This document shows positions 24,542-35,734 of a stretch of DNA of 64,000 nucleotides, piece after piece (positions within the stretch are counted from its first letter, which is position 1; every line of letters starts with the position of its first letter). The notes beneath the pieces are model-generated. The model did no database searches. It worked only from the letters and a program-made list of their open reading frames with translations, and was not told where the DNA came from. The DNA comes from Phaeotremella fagi (Eukaryota; Basidiomycota; Tremellomycetes; Tremellales; Phaeotremellaceae). Both the position numbers and the translations under genes were made by a program. The stretch is from contig BCHU01000010.1 of NCBI GenBank assembly GCA_001599715.1, forward strand, positions 1,238,144 to 1,302,143. Reading direction: 5' to 3'.

Positions 24542-26924
24542 TTACAGATCGTTTTGATACAGCCCCGCAGGTAGATCGAACCAACTATGTAAATCACCTA
24601 GCAGAGGTTGAACAGCCCAAGCAGGTAGATGCGATAGATTGACATCAGGTGGAGAGACATGCGGTGTAGCTTCAGAATTATTCACTCCAACTGCGTTATA
24701 CGCCGTTCGTCGTAGATCAAGTAAAACGTGGATTGCTTCTGGTAGATTGGGATTCAGTTCTGGGTCGTAATTCGTACTGTTGAGCCATTTTCTTTTAGCT
24801 CTTTCGAGTAGTTTCGTGTATTGAGCTAAAGTTAGTAGGGTTGGTATAGACTACTCACTAGCTAGTGTCCAATATTGAGATTGTTCTTTCAAGGCTGATA
24901 CTATGGTATCGAAATCGTCGTCTGGTTGGGATTGGTGTCGAAGGAAAGCGTTCACTAATGTTAGCTTGTCCTTGAGCGTCACCTACCAAATAACACCCTG
25001 GCAGCCACCCAACAACTCCAGATGAAAAGAGGTGAACTGGAGGAGATAAATCCCAGACCTCTTGCAGTGGTAGTGAGTTGAACTACGGCTCGGGCAGAGT
25101 TCATACAAATACCACCAAAAGGTTCTAGAGGAACTCCATTGGATAAAGCAGGGTAGGCGTAGTAGGCGTTGAGTTTCAAAAGGGTTCTGATGTCAGTGCA
25201 GGAGTGAAGCCAACTTACGCATAATGTATTCCTTGCTAATTGTCAGTCAAAGTTCGTTTACTTTACTCACAATCATCAAAGTCAAGGAGGTTTGTTCACC
25301 ATCCTTTATGCCCAAGGACGCAAACCACCTCGTCGCCGCCGTTGTCAACGTCATGGTCATGTCTTTTCTGGCTTCGATCTCTCGACCATCCGTGGCTTCT
25401 ATAACTCGAGAGTGTAACGTATGAGCACGACCTAGAAGATCAAGTGCTTCTACCAAATAAGCAAAAGGAGATAGCGACATTGGATCAGGGATTATGTCTC
25501 GATGTAAAACTGGTTTAAACGCTGGTGCATAGTACCATTCCTGACGTAAGCTACATCCCACTCCAAACTCACCGGTCGACTCCATAACGCATCAGAACAA
25601 GGTAACCTCCTTTTAATTTCAAAATCTGGCAAAGCGAAATCCCAACCTGTTGATACGCAAGCATACCTGTCAAGACTAAAGATCAACCAAAACAACCTCC
25701 GTCTTGCTTCGTCTTCTTGCCAGTTGGCTGCAGGTGGGATGATTGACATTCGACTGAGTGGTGGTGCAGGAGCTCTACTTGATGCGTTGTAAGAGGATAA
25801 ATCTTCTTCTACCACCAGGCCGAGATGAACAGCGGAGCGGGTCAAGAGAGCCAAGATACCCCAGGACGATGGTCCTTGATCTGAACCGATAAGATCGAGA
25901 GCTAGCAAAGCTAGTGCCTGTATTGACGGGATGGATGTTGATTCGATAGCATGTGACAAGACGTGTTGTTTGGCTGCAGCTCGATATTGTTGCTTCGAAA
26001 TGGCCAATCGTGGATCATTCGAGAGCCGCAGCGATACGACAACAATAGCGTATACCACAATTGACCAGGGTGCAGTGAACATGGGTACGGTTGGTGAGAG
26101 TATAGGTGCCCAAGGGTGTATATGAAGAAAGAAGAGGTTGATGAGATCACGGACAATATCGTCAGATGGTAATACGTTTGGATCTCTGAAAGATGTCGAC
26201 GAGATGGCTCCTGGAGACGCATTCGTTCCAAAGGATCCAAGGTCGATTGGTCCATTGGAACCAGGTAAATCGGGTATGGAATTGAATGACAAGGTGGTGT
26301 TTAAATTTGCGTTGGGGGTTGTGTTGACGGGTAGTACAGTGCTTGCTTGCCAGTTGGTAACTTGTGATAATCGAGCTTCTTGATCCATCAATCTAGATTC
26401 ATAGTTTTGGACTCGTTCCTCGAGGTTTTCTAAAATCAGCAAAGCCATGTCATAAACCTACCCAGCCTTTTCATCATATCGACTCCTGTACCTGCACGAA
26501 GACCAGGCTTGAGTTTTACAGGGTACACGCAGTCTCCAGGATTTCTGTTGTTAGTTGAGTCATGTTGGAACTCACTTTGAACAGTTTTCACAGGTAGGTT
26601 TTTTACTATCACACTCTGATATCAGCGAAATCTCTCTCCAGAACCTACTTATTTTACGCGAACGACATGGGGTACAAGTTATAGCCAAAGGACGATTACT
26701 GATTGATCAGTCAATTTCATCATCAAAACTCACTCGTGGTCATCACCTTCTGAACTCTCTCGCAGACTACCTGTACGTTGACGTTTTGGTGGAGGTGAGA
26801 ACTCTTCCTTGTGATAACCTTTCAAAGATGATGGTGGTGGGGGAGGAGGAGGATCACCCCAGCGTAACGAGAAATCTGTCGATTCCAGAGGGGACACATA
26901 GGAAAAATCTTTTCGATCCGGCAT
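24542..26924 (-). CDS. Zn2Cys6 fungal transcription factor
   Basis: About 720 residues. The start is MPDRKDFSYVSPLESTDF; upstream of it the frame has no ATG. A polyproline stretch precedes the DNA-binding domain, which is split by introns and reads CTPCRSRKIKC, then CENC and CVYP: Cys spacing 2-6-6-2-6, a complete Zn2Cys6 cluster. A linker/coiled coil follows (LENLEERVQNYESRLMDQEARL). The fungal_trans middle domain shows WGILALLTRSAVHLGL, EARRRLFWLIFSLDRY and DFALPDFEIKRRLPC, and the C-terminus is WFDLPAGLYQNDL. It is nuclear and divergent from a 2-oxoglutarate oxygenase across a promoter with a CGGTCCG site, so it may regulate that gene. Confidence 0.9.
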
Positions 26925-27435
26925 ATCTATGTAGCTGTAGCTCAATGGTTCGATGGAGGATGTAGCTGCGGGGAGTAGTGTTCTACCTGTGGGTCCTGTG
27001 GGGCAATGACGGACGCCCGGTAAGGATACAGTAGGTGATTTGAGGAAATATCAAGTTTTAAGAGAAAAAGATGGATTTGAGAACAAAGAGGAAGAAAGAT
27101 GTTCCGATGGTTCAGGTTAAGCCTAAGTAGGTGTGGCGAGAAGTAGCTGGTAGAGGGTTCTCACTCAATCGGTTTTATAGGCTTAGACATGAAATGTCAT
27201 GCCTGGTGCATAATAGCATAATAGAGCATAATAAGAACTATGTCTGTCACCCCACCCTGTAGGCTGAAAATAACTACGTACTATCCACATGGATATAGCT
27301 GTATATACAACTCGCTGACCGCTCGGTCCGGGCAGCCACCGTCGACCGAAAGGTCATGTGGTTGACTTGAAATTGATTAGTTAGGTAAGGTGATGAATGC
27401 GCAGCAGTTGATCATGTCAATCATCAATCGACATC
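26925..27435. promoter_or_regulatory. Divergent TF/oxygenase promoter with CGGTCCG site and GCATAATA repeats
   Basis: A 511-bp shared promoter. TCGGTCCGG lies at 27323-27331. GCATAATA occurs three times at 27208-27215, 27216-27223 and 27226-27233. Confidence 0.55.
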
Positions 27436-28515
27436 ATGTCCCACCTCACGACTCATCACACTTTGCCCCCCTTCCCAGATGATATCAAAACAGCTCCCTT
27501 GGTATCGATCCAATTAGCCAAACTTGAAGCAGGCGATCAAAATGAATCCAAAGCGTTCTACGATGCAGCCAAGAAGCTTGGTTTCTTCTATCTCGATATG
27601 AACGGTTCTGCACTGGGTGAACAGATGGTGATAGAAGCGGAAGCTTTGCAAAAAGTTCAATCGAGTTTGTTTCAACGACCGAAAGAGGAGAAAGATGCCT
27701 TTGGTAGAGATCAGGTTGATCAATTTTATGCCTATCGATTCACGGCTCTAGATGAGGTGGATGCTGATGGTACCCCACGAAGAAACGAGAGTTACAATGT
27801 AGGTAGAAAGTTTGTACCGAGCTGAGTTTAGATACGCAAAGACGATATCGTAGGGAATTGTGAGAGACTCCCCTGCCACCCGATGATTCTCGAGAACCAG
27901 GAGTTACTACACTCTTATGTTCAACATTGTCGACAAGCTATCGATTTGATGATCAACTTTTTAGAGATTAATCTGAAGCTGCCCCAGGGTACACTAGCCA
28001 AACTCCATCGTATAGATGCACGTTCTGGTGACCATGTTCGTTTCAATCAAGCAGGTATTCAACCTTTTACAGAGAAACAGGCATTGGCGGGAGAACATAC
28101 CGATTTTGGAACCTTGACCATTCTGTTCAATTGGTTAGGTGGACTTCAAATTCGGATCCCAGACACGACGGAATGGGTTTATGTCAAACCTATCCCTGGT
28201 TCAGCTGTGGTCAACCTTGGTGATGCACTGGTGAAATTCACTTCTGGTATCCTGCGTTCCAACATCCATCGCGTCGTTCCCCCACCAAGTTCTCAGGGTG
28301 ATCGTGTACGAAACAGTCTTGTCTACTTTTCTAGACCAGAGGATGATGTGGTTCTACGTCGGCTCAAAGGCGGTTTGATTGATGCTCAGCCTAACAAGGA
28401 CGAAGTGGAGGAGATGACAAGCGCTGAATGGATCTTGCGTCGTTCCGTTGGTGATTTAAAGGGAGTCTATACTCATGCAGGGGGTTTGGAGCATAGACCT
28501 TTTGTGTATTCGTAG
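27436..28515 (+). CDS. 2-oxoglutarate/Fe(II)-dependent dioxygenase (isopenicillin N synthase-like)
   Basis: Two exons (one intron of about 33 nt near 27800-27832) give about 348 residues. The N-terminal DIOX_N part has KAFYDAAKKLGFFYLD. The iron site is HTDFG (His, Asp) plus a distal His in SNIHRVVPPP, and the 2-oxoglutarate Arg is in RNSLVYFSRP. This is the plant/fungal IPNS-like oxygenase family; substrates range from flavonoids and gibberellins to peptides, so the reaction cannot be named. It is cytosolic. It is divergent from a Zn2Cys6 factor, a pairing common in catabolic or specialised-metabolism loci. Confidence 0.92.
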
Positions 28516-28670
28516 TATGGCAGCGATAGTGTCGTAGTAGCGTTACATGTATAGTTTTCAGTTGGGTTGCCGCACAGACTGCGCCACGAACCACTACGTC
28601 ACCAAGATTTTCCCATCCATAAAAATTTCGAATCTATTCACCTCTAGTCTAATCAGTAACACCATCACCT

Positions 28671-30225
28671 ATGCCTCTACCAGTCTCATCATCAAGACCA
28701 CTCTCCCCCTCACCACCTCGGGAAAACAGACATACAGCGTCGCGACCACCGTCGTTGCTGTTTGGAGCGCCTCCATTGGGTATCGTCGCTCCATCAACCT
28801 CGTTTTCTCTTTCTGGGCTACCACCTACCCCTTCAGCTAATTTAGATGTCAATGGGAGTTTCATGAATGGAAACGGTTCTCACAATGCAGGCAGTGATCC
28901 GGTTGTTGCAGCAGACCAAGGTGTACAAGGGGAATTTGTCAGAACTTTGTCCCCCAGATTGATCAACAGGTGAGTTGTGACATCTTCATCACTAAACATG
29001 CAGTGATTCAGAATCATCTTCAATGTCATCGTCTCCACCGCTAGGTGCGACATCTCTACTTGCTGCTCTTGCCAGTGCTTCTGGGTCAAAAATTTCAGCG
29101 GGAAATTCGACCTCGACAACTCTACCAGAACCGTCGTCTACCAGCAAAAAGCAACCGTCATCTATACGTAGCCCCCAATTGGCCTCAACCCCCTCTGGTT
29201 CCACATCCAAAATTCCACGTCTGCATCAACCTACCGTCGTTCGCTCCACATCAGGGAGGGGATTGGCATTTTTACCCCCTCCAGCTACAATCTCACCCAT
29301 AAGTTCAAACACATCATCACGTCGATCTACTCTTACCAAGACACACGCCGATGAAGCGTCCAACCGCCTGACTCACAATCGAAGTACAAGTTTAACGTCA
29401 AAGAGCGTGAGCACTGGATTTACTGCGCGTAGAACATCCAGTCACGGTGAAATGAGACTGGCGCCTGCTCCACTTCAGGCCAACACCCCTAAATTACTGT
29501 CGCCAATCGATACCATCTTGAAATCGACTCACGACGAACTTGACAACGCAGATCATTTGACTACAGACGAGGAGTCGGAATCAGAGTCCTACGAAGGGAA
29601 AGTTGCTACACCTATTACTATCAAATCATTCCGTTCTGCACCGCCGAGTCCAGTTCTACCGATCGATGTCGGTTCCGTGGAAGTCCATTACGGTGCAATT
29701 CATAATGATGAAGCAATCGAGGACAGGAAGAACCCCTCAGATCCTCAAGAGAATGAACGCAGAGACACGTTTGGCCAAGGCAGCAAACCTCATCGATCGG
29801 ACCTAAAATTCATCTCTCCAAACGACGCTAATCTTTTCCCAGCTCATGAACTGGCGATTGCAAGGGGCAAAGAGGACGCTTCATCAGTGAGTACTCTACG
29901 AGTGCTATTCCAACTGTCTCAGATCGAAATACCCACGTCCAATCCATCTGTACCTTATCGAGTTAGATCCAAGTCCAAGTCCAAAATACATTCGAACCAC
30001 CATTCAATTCTAACACCAGATCTCGATGCCAACTCCCTATCGCTCACAGTGTTTGCGGGGATTACCCGACCTCAAGACGGACCCTTCCCCGTAGCCGCCC
30101 CCCATTTAGAACTCTATCTCGTTTGGCCTGACACTGCATCGCCGTTGTATGCAACGCAGTGGTTTACGTGGGTACCAGGACGAAAATATATACCGTCATG
30201 GGGAATCCGTTTGCGGTGGCGTTGA
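28671..30225 (+). CDS. Low-complexity, Ser-rich protein of unknown function
   Basis: Two or three exons give about 490 residues. The protein is mostly disordered: long Ser/Thr/Pro-rich and basic tracts (SPPLGATSLLAALASASG; TSKSVSTGFTARRTSSH), an acidic patch (TTDEESESESYEG), and many Ser-Pro sites that suggest phosphorylation. The C-terminal 60 residues look folded (SLTVFAGITRPQDG; LELYLVWPD; WVPGRKYIPSWGIRLRWR). A 36-nt in-frame stretch at 29887-29922 has perfect intron borders (GTGAGT...CAG), so it may be spliced or retained. No known domain is recognised. Confidence 0.7.
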
Positions 30226-31000
30226 ATGTTAGGCGCGGTGGTTGAGGTTTTTGAATCGTTGTATTAGAATATTCATTATGGAATGCTGTGAAACTTTCAT
30301 TTAAAAATTTCCCAATAAAACGCCATCCAGTTATTCTATTGCTTTACCTCGCTTCCGCGAGACACCCATAGAACTAACCCGTGTCAATTGTAATTTACAC
30401 GGAGTAACTCAATGACGAGAAAAGTTTAAAATTGAGTCGGATTCTTTGGCCCTAAGGTGTGGCGCCCGTTCAATTGAATTGGTTTTCAATTGTTCTGCAC
30501 ATAGTTTCAATTGAGAAGTTTGACCCTTGCCGTTATTTCTGACGAGACAAGTTAGAGCGAAAAGTGAAAGAAATATCAGGATGCATCAGGATGTAAACTC
30601 GTCGAACCACGATAGCAGGGATTTTTCGACAACATGCAAAGTCACCGATTCTGGCAACTTGAAATTGACTTTTTACTGACTTGATATTATTTCAATGTCA
30701 TAGCTTCCTGAAAAATGAAAAGAACGATAATTACTCGCAGTGTCTATTTAACAATAAATCAATGAGGAGATTCAATACATACACCTAGCAACGATGTCAA
30801 ATCAATGAAGATTCCGATTCAAGAAAATATCAGCGTCATCTCGAAGGGCCATGGTCAAACAAAGTGTGGTTAATTCAGAGTTGGAATCAGTGGACTATGT
30901 GGTAGATATATAGGATAGATGGTGGGTCTCATCTACGTCTCCCACACTTTTCCAAATCCCAACTCTCGACTCCAAATTCCCAACTCCCAACTCCCACACA
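30226..31000. other. AT-rich spacer and promoter of the secreted protein gene
   Basis: A 775-bp gap without a gene. It holds an inverted repeat with arms CCGTGT (30379-30384) and ACACGG (30397-30402), several CAATTG sites between 30385 and 30515, and a C-rich leader (repeated CCAACTC) just before the next ATG. A TATATATAGG-like box lies near 30905-30915. Confidence 0.45.
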
Positions 31001-32186
31001 ATGCGGCTGGACCCTCTGTTCTTCTTTTTCCTGCTTGCTGGTCAAGTAAGCGCCAACAACGTCTTTACTGCTTGTTTGAACAGTAACGATATCACTGGTG
31101 GTCTTATAGGTTCTGTCCTCAACATTGTGGGTACACTCTTGACGGTGAATTCCAACACTGGTTGTGCGGTAAGTCCCGATCACGATTCAGTGCTGATGTC
31201 AGACCTATTGCCAATCTCAAACGAATCCTACATACAGTTATAGTTACTACAATCCGGGGCTGCTCTCCTTGATAGTCAACTCTTGTGTCTGCTCAAACAC
31301 TCCTCCTCCTGCGGCCGACGTTTTGGCCTCTATGGATAGTGCTGGTTTAGCTTGTCCCAACTCCGCCGTCACCCTCCCAGGTGTGGGTACTGTCTTGGGT
31401 GTTTCTTCGTTTACAGTGAGTCTTTTCTTAATGACATTACTGACTCCAGGCCACGGCGTTGAACATCCCTCAAACTTTCGTTGGTTGCAGAACTGGAGTA
31501 ACTATCACCACCCAAACCTTCAACAACGCAAATGTTGCTTCTGTCGCAGCGTGCTTTGCAGCTTGCCCCACAGCTAATGCTATTGCTGCAACTCCTAAAG
31601 TTGGAGGTACTTGGAGTTGCATCTGCGGTGCTGCGTACACTGGTGGAACGGTAGCAAATTGTGGTCAAGGTGTTGCCGATTTATACGGTGCGATATCGCC
31701 TGTTGGTTCCATGATGCCACGAAGAAAGAGACAACAGGGGCCATTGTCCGGAGACGAAAAGTACTGTCCCAAGGGTTACAAACCTTGTTCACTGACAGGT
31801 GATGAGAACGCGTTTGAGGTAGGTCAGATTGTCGAATTATGCTGACGTCAAGTGTATCGATCCTCTCACAGAGCTAGGTAAGAATTTACGTTGACCCCGC
31901 TGACCGTAGAATCATGTGGTGGTTGTGTCACTTCAACATACAAATCATTGAACTCGACGCATGCCGCAGGAAAAGAGTAAGTCGGGTAGCGTACTAGTTT
32001 CTTACACCCAGTTGTACGTCGATTCCTGGTGTATCGATGGGAGGCGTCACTTGCACGGCAGGCTCGTGTGAAGTGCTGTCATGTCAGAAAGGCTGGGCCT
32101 TGAGAAATGGTACTTGTATCAATGTTGGTCGTAAAGCACGATCTGTGGACATTTCGGCGGCATTTCGTATGCCCCTACTAGGGTAG
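31001..32186 (+). CDS. Secreted cysteine-rich protein, CPL1/PriA-like domain
   Basis: The N-terminus MRLDPLFFFFLLAGQVSA is a clear signal peptide. A Cys-rich region follows (CFAACPTANAIA; SCICGAAYTGGTVANCGQG) that resembles a small WSC-type lectin-like repeat. A dibasic RRKRQ site precedes the C-terminal domain: YCPKGYKPCSL, ECIDPLTELESCGGC, GKDCTSIPG, CTAGSCEVLSCQKGW, an order typical of PriA/CPL1-like fungal secreted proteins. Cryptococcus CPL1 is a member of this family and is linked to capsule and host sensing. Several short introns are needed. The TAG is at 32184-32186. Extracellular or wall location is inferred. Confidence 0.85.
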
Positions 32187-32243
32187 GTACCCACTTGTAG
32201 CGATCCAAAAATGCATAGATAGATACAAATCCCTTGTTGTTCC

Positions 32244-33532
32244 CTACTTTTGTTCAGCGACTTGAGTGATAAGACCTTTGCCTTCAAGAGCGGAAATAAC
32301 GTTCTGCAGTTAGCGGTGACGTTTGCTAAGGACTTACGTTCAACACGAGCATTTCCATACCGTAACGTGACTCGAGAGTGTGTGTTCCGACGTGTGGGAG
32401 GATGGAAATTTTTGGGTTCTTGCGAAGTCTCTCATCGATTTCGGGCCTGACGTTAGTCTTGCCTTGTCATTTACCTACTCGTTGGGGAAGACGTCGAGAC
32501 CGGCAGAGTAAAGCTGTTGTCAGTTCAGTTCAAATTTAGACCCACCTTGCCACTTTCAAGAGCAACCAAAAGAGCCTCTTGATCGATAACACCACCTCGA
32601 GCAGTGTTGATCAAAACGGAGCCATCCTTCATCTTGTTGAATTGGGCAGTACCGAAACCGTTGAGTGTGTTGGCGTTCAATGGCATGTGGAGAGAAACGA
32701 CGTCGGCTTCAGCAAGTAATTCATCCAAAGATGAACAGTATTTGGCTGGGAAGTCTGGGGCTGGAGAAACAGGCTTTCTGTTGTAGTAGATGATCTTCAT
32801 GTCGAGAGCAATGGCACGACGGGCAAGGGCCTTGAAGTTAGTTGCTGTCACAAAAGTTCGACTCACAGATCCGATACCACCCATACCAACGATACCCAAA
32901 ACACGTCCTTCGGGGTCGTGGGCGAGAGGACAGTCTTGGAGCCATTTACCTGACATTAGCAGAGGTCATCAACTGTCTCCCACCTTGTCTAGCACTGATT
33001 TCAGCTTGAGAGAATTGTCTGAGAGCACCAATAAGCAAGTACAAAGCAGTGGTAGCAGTTCCGTGATCGACAGCTTGAGGAGTGTGTGAAACGGAAATAC
33101 CTAAAGCATCAGCGATGCCTTTGGTTTACAACGTACCCAAATCTTGAGCTGCGTGAACATCGACTGGGTCGTAACCGGCACCTACTATTAGTTTTGTCAT
33201 GGCTTAAACCCACCATGCCAGCAAATGTACTTAATCGTCTTGGGGAGTTGAGAAAGGAGATCTCTATCCCATTTACCGACTTTGCAACCGTTGGTAGCGT
33301 AGATAGCAACGGCGTCAGTGTAGTTCTTGTTGACATCAGCCAAGAAGGCTTCTTTTGAGGAAACATCTGGTGAGACGACTTTAGCCTTGGTTTGACCAAA
33401 CTCTGCGAGCTCCCTGTTAGGTTAGTGAAAGTCACAGGTGGATATTTACTTTGTAGCCCAAAGAACTTGACCAGCGATAATGACCTGAAAGTCAGCGACG
33501 TCACCATTAGCACCTACAGTTGGGAGAGACAT
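32244..33532 (-). CDS. D-isomer-specific 2-hydroxyacid dehydrogenase (glyoxylate/hydroxypyruvate reductase-like)
   Basis: The protein is about 335 residues. The Rossmann motif is GIVGMGGIGS; the NAD-domain signatures are LHMPLNANT and MKDGSVLINTARGGVIDQEALL; catalytic Arg lies in NTARGG, Glu in the PNERPEI stretch and His in LPHVGTHT. The ending is GLITQVAEQK. It resembles yeast GOR1-type reductases, which reduce glyoxylate or other 2-keto acids with NAD(P)H. Intron 1 (33485-33517, 33 nt) is in frame with no stop, so a longer N-terminus by retention is possible; the spliced form MSLPT-VIIAGQ is preferred. It is divergent from the M20 gene over 296 bp. Confidence 0.88.
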
Positions 33533-33828
33533 TTTTGATTGCTTTTATGAAAAGGTTATTAGAAGATGTGAATAGGTGAGCGTTAAGAGCAAAGGTGACT
33601 TGAAAGGTAGGATGTTGGGAAAAAAGGAAATAGAGTAGGGGAAGTCGGATTGGCAGCCACCGGTGGTCCGGACCGAGCAACGGTCAATGGCGGTTACGTC
33701 AAGCCCTGCATGCCTAAATATGTACTGGAAATCAGTGCAAGGTGCCTAACCTGCTTCGTTATCAACGTCGCTTTGGGGCCTCAAATGTCGTTATCTTTGG
33801 ACAGTCACCTACTGAATCTTCATTCATC
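33533..33828. promoter_or_regulatory. Divergent promoter with GGTCCGGACC palindrome
   Basis: This 296-bp region between the dehydrogenase and M20 starts carries the perfect 10-bp palindrome GGTCCGGACC at 33665-33674, part of the CGGWCCG family of sites (CGGACCG at 33669-33675), with extra CGG triplets on both sides. Confidence 0.55.
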
Positions 33829-35672
33829 ATGGTAGGGTGTTTATCCATATTCCGTCGTAAAAGTCCCGCGGCTTCAGTGACTTTGACCTCGACCTTGAAC
33901 TCGACTTCGGTCTCCATGGGCACCGTTACTCCACAATCCAGACTCAAATCTTTCAACGAACCTGAACTGTGCTGCCACCAAGACCATTCCGCTTACGACA
34001 ATCTCCCTCCATACACGTTGACTCACGGGACGGGACCTCAGAATAAAGAGGTAAGCGTGAGAGAGAATGTGACTGACTGGATAGGCTGCTCAAACTGTTC
34101 GCGAAACGATCTTTGCCATCAGTGCCCCTCTCAAGGAGATCAGCTTGTACCTTAGTGACAACCCAGAAGTTGGCTACGAAGAGTTCAAAGCTCATGCCAA
34201 AGCCAAAGCCTACCTTGAGTCCCAAGGATTCGAGGTGACGGGGTATGATGGCCTGCCCACTGCTTTTAGAGCAAGCTACACACATGGCAAAGGCGGTCGA
34301 GTTTTCGGTCTCAACAGCGAGTTTGACGCTCTCCCCAGAATAGGTAGGTAAGATAAAAGCCGTAGCTAATCTCAGGACACGCCTGTGGTCACAACCTCAT
34401 CTGTGTGATTGGTATCGCGTCTCTAATAGGAATGCGTTCTGCAATGCAGAAACACAACATTGACGGGACTGTGGTGTTGATCGGAACCCCAGGTGGGTAG
34501 GTGGGCGTCCATTGCTGACCTTTTAGCTGAGGAAGGAGGTGAAGGCAAGATTAAGCTGTTAAAAGCTGGAGCATGTAAGAGCCAAAATGACATCACTGAC
34601 GATAGATGACGATTTGGATGTTTGTATGATGGTAAGGCCTTTCTTGAACTCGCTGACTCTAGGCCCATCCCGATTCTCAACCTGTAAATCAACACAGTGT
34701 TCTACCTTCTCTTGCAATTCAAAGTATTTGGGTGGACTTTACCGGTGTGGCTGCTCAGGCATCGGCACAACCTTGGGAGGTGAGTAGTTCAATGGCTCTC
34801 TTCTGACTTTAGGGCGTGAACGCATTGGACGCCGTGCACATGGCCTATGGTGCCATTTCATCCATGAGACAGCAACTTCATCCAACGGATCGGTAGGTGG
34901 TGCAGTGGATACTGCTGACGTCAGTGTTCATGGAATCATCACCAATGGTGGTGCTGCAGCAAATGGTAAATCGTTGTTAAACCAGACTGACCCCAGTGAT
35001 CCCCGATTTAGCTTCGATGAAATACTACATCAGAGCACCTTCTGCTGCAGCAGTCGTGGCTTTGAGAAAAAAGATCATACCATGCTTTGAGTGGGTACTA
35101 TGTCATTCACCGCTGACGACAGAGCTGCCGCCTTGGCCACTGGTTGTAAAGTTAAAATAACCACTGACGATCTTTGCTTTGATCAAAGAAACGTCCAACC
35201 CTTAGCTGTAAGTGGAGACTAAAACTCCGCCTGATCTTTTAGGAAGAATACGCAGCTTGCGTTGGAGACATTTTCGGTACCAAGACGTATATCAACGTCA
35301 AAGCCGACTCTGGGGGAGTGTCGGGAGGTTTGGCTTCGACAGATTTCGGCAACGTTACCTATGCACTTCCTTCGTAAGTCCAATGATAACGCTGCTGACT
35401 CCAGGTGTCATACCAATTTTGGTATACCCACAATCAACGGTCGAGCGAATCACACGTTCGAGTTTGTGGAAGCAGCTCGTTCAGACAAAGCTCATGAAGA
35501 GGCTTGGAGAGCTGCCACTGGTTTGGCTTGCGTTGGAATAAGGGTTTTGGAAGATGGTGCTTGGGTTAAAAATGTAAGCAGACTGTGAGGTTTGGACTGA
35601 CTCTAGGCAAAATCTTGGTGGGAGGAAGATCACAAGGATGATCCACCGGTTGATGAACTTCACAAGGCTTAG
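33829..35672 (+). CDS. M20 family amidohydrolase (PM20D2/M20D type)
   Basis: Multiple short exons give about 450 residues. Metal-binding motifs are GHACGHN (His, Cys, His), the EE pair in TPAEEGGEGK and AHPDSQPV. The dimerisation domain has WVDFTGVAAQASAQPWEGVNALDA, and the closing motif is SCHTNFGIP. This layout is that of aminobenzoyl-glutamate/PM20D2-type carboxypeptidases and aminoacylases, which cut an amide to free an amino acid. The chosen start is ATG 33829; a later Met near 33916 is possible. It opens a nitrogen-related group of genes to the right. Confidence 0.88.
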
Positions 35673-35734
35673 TTGAGTGTATGAGTGTATGCGTCTGGGT
35701 TGTAATGCAGAAGTGTTTCAAATGATAGCATCAT

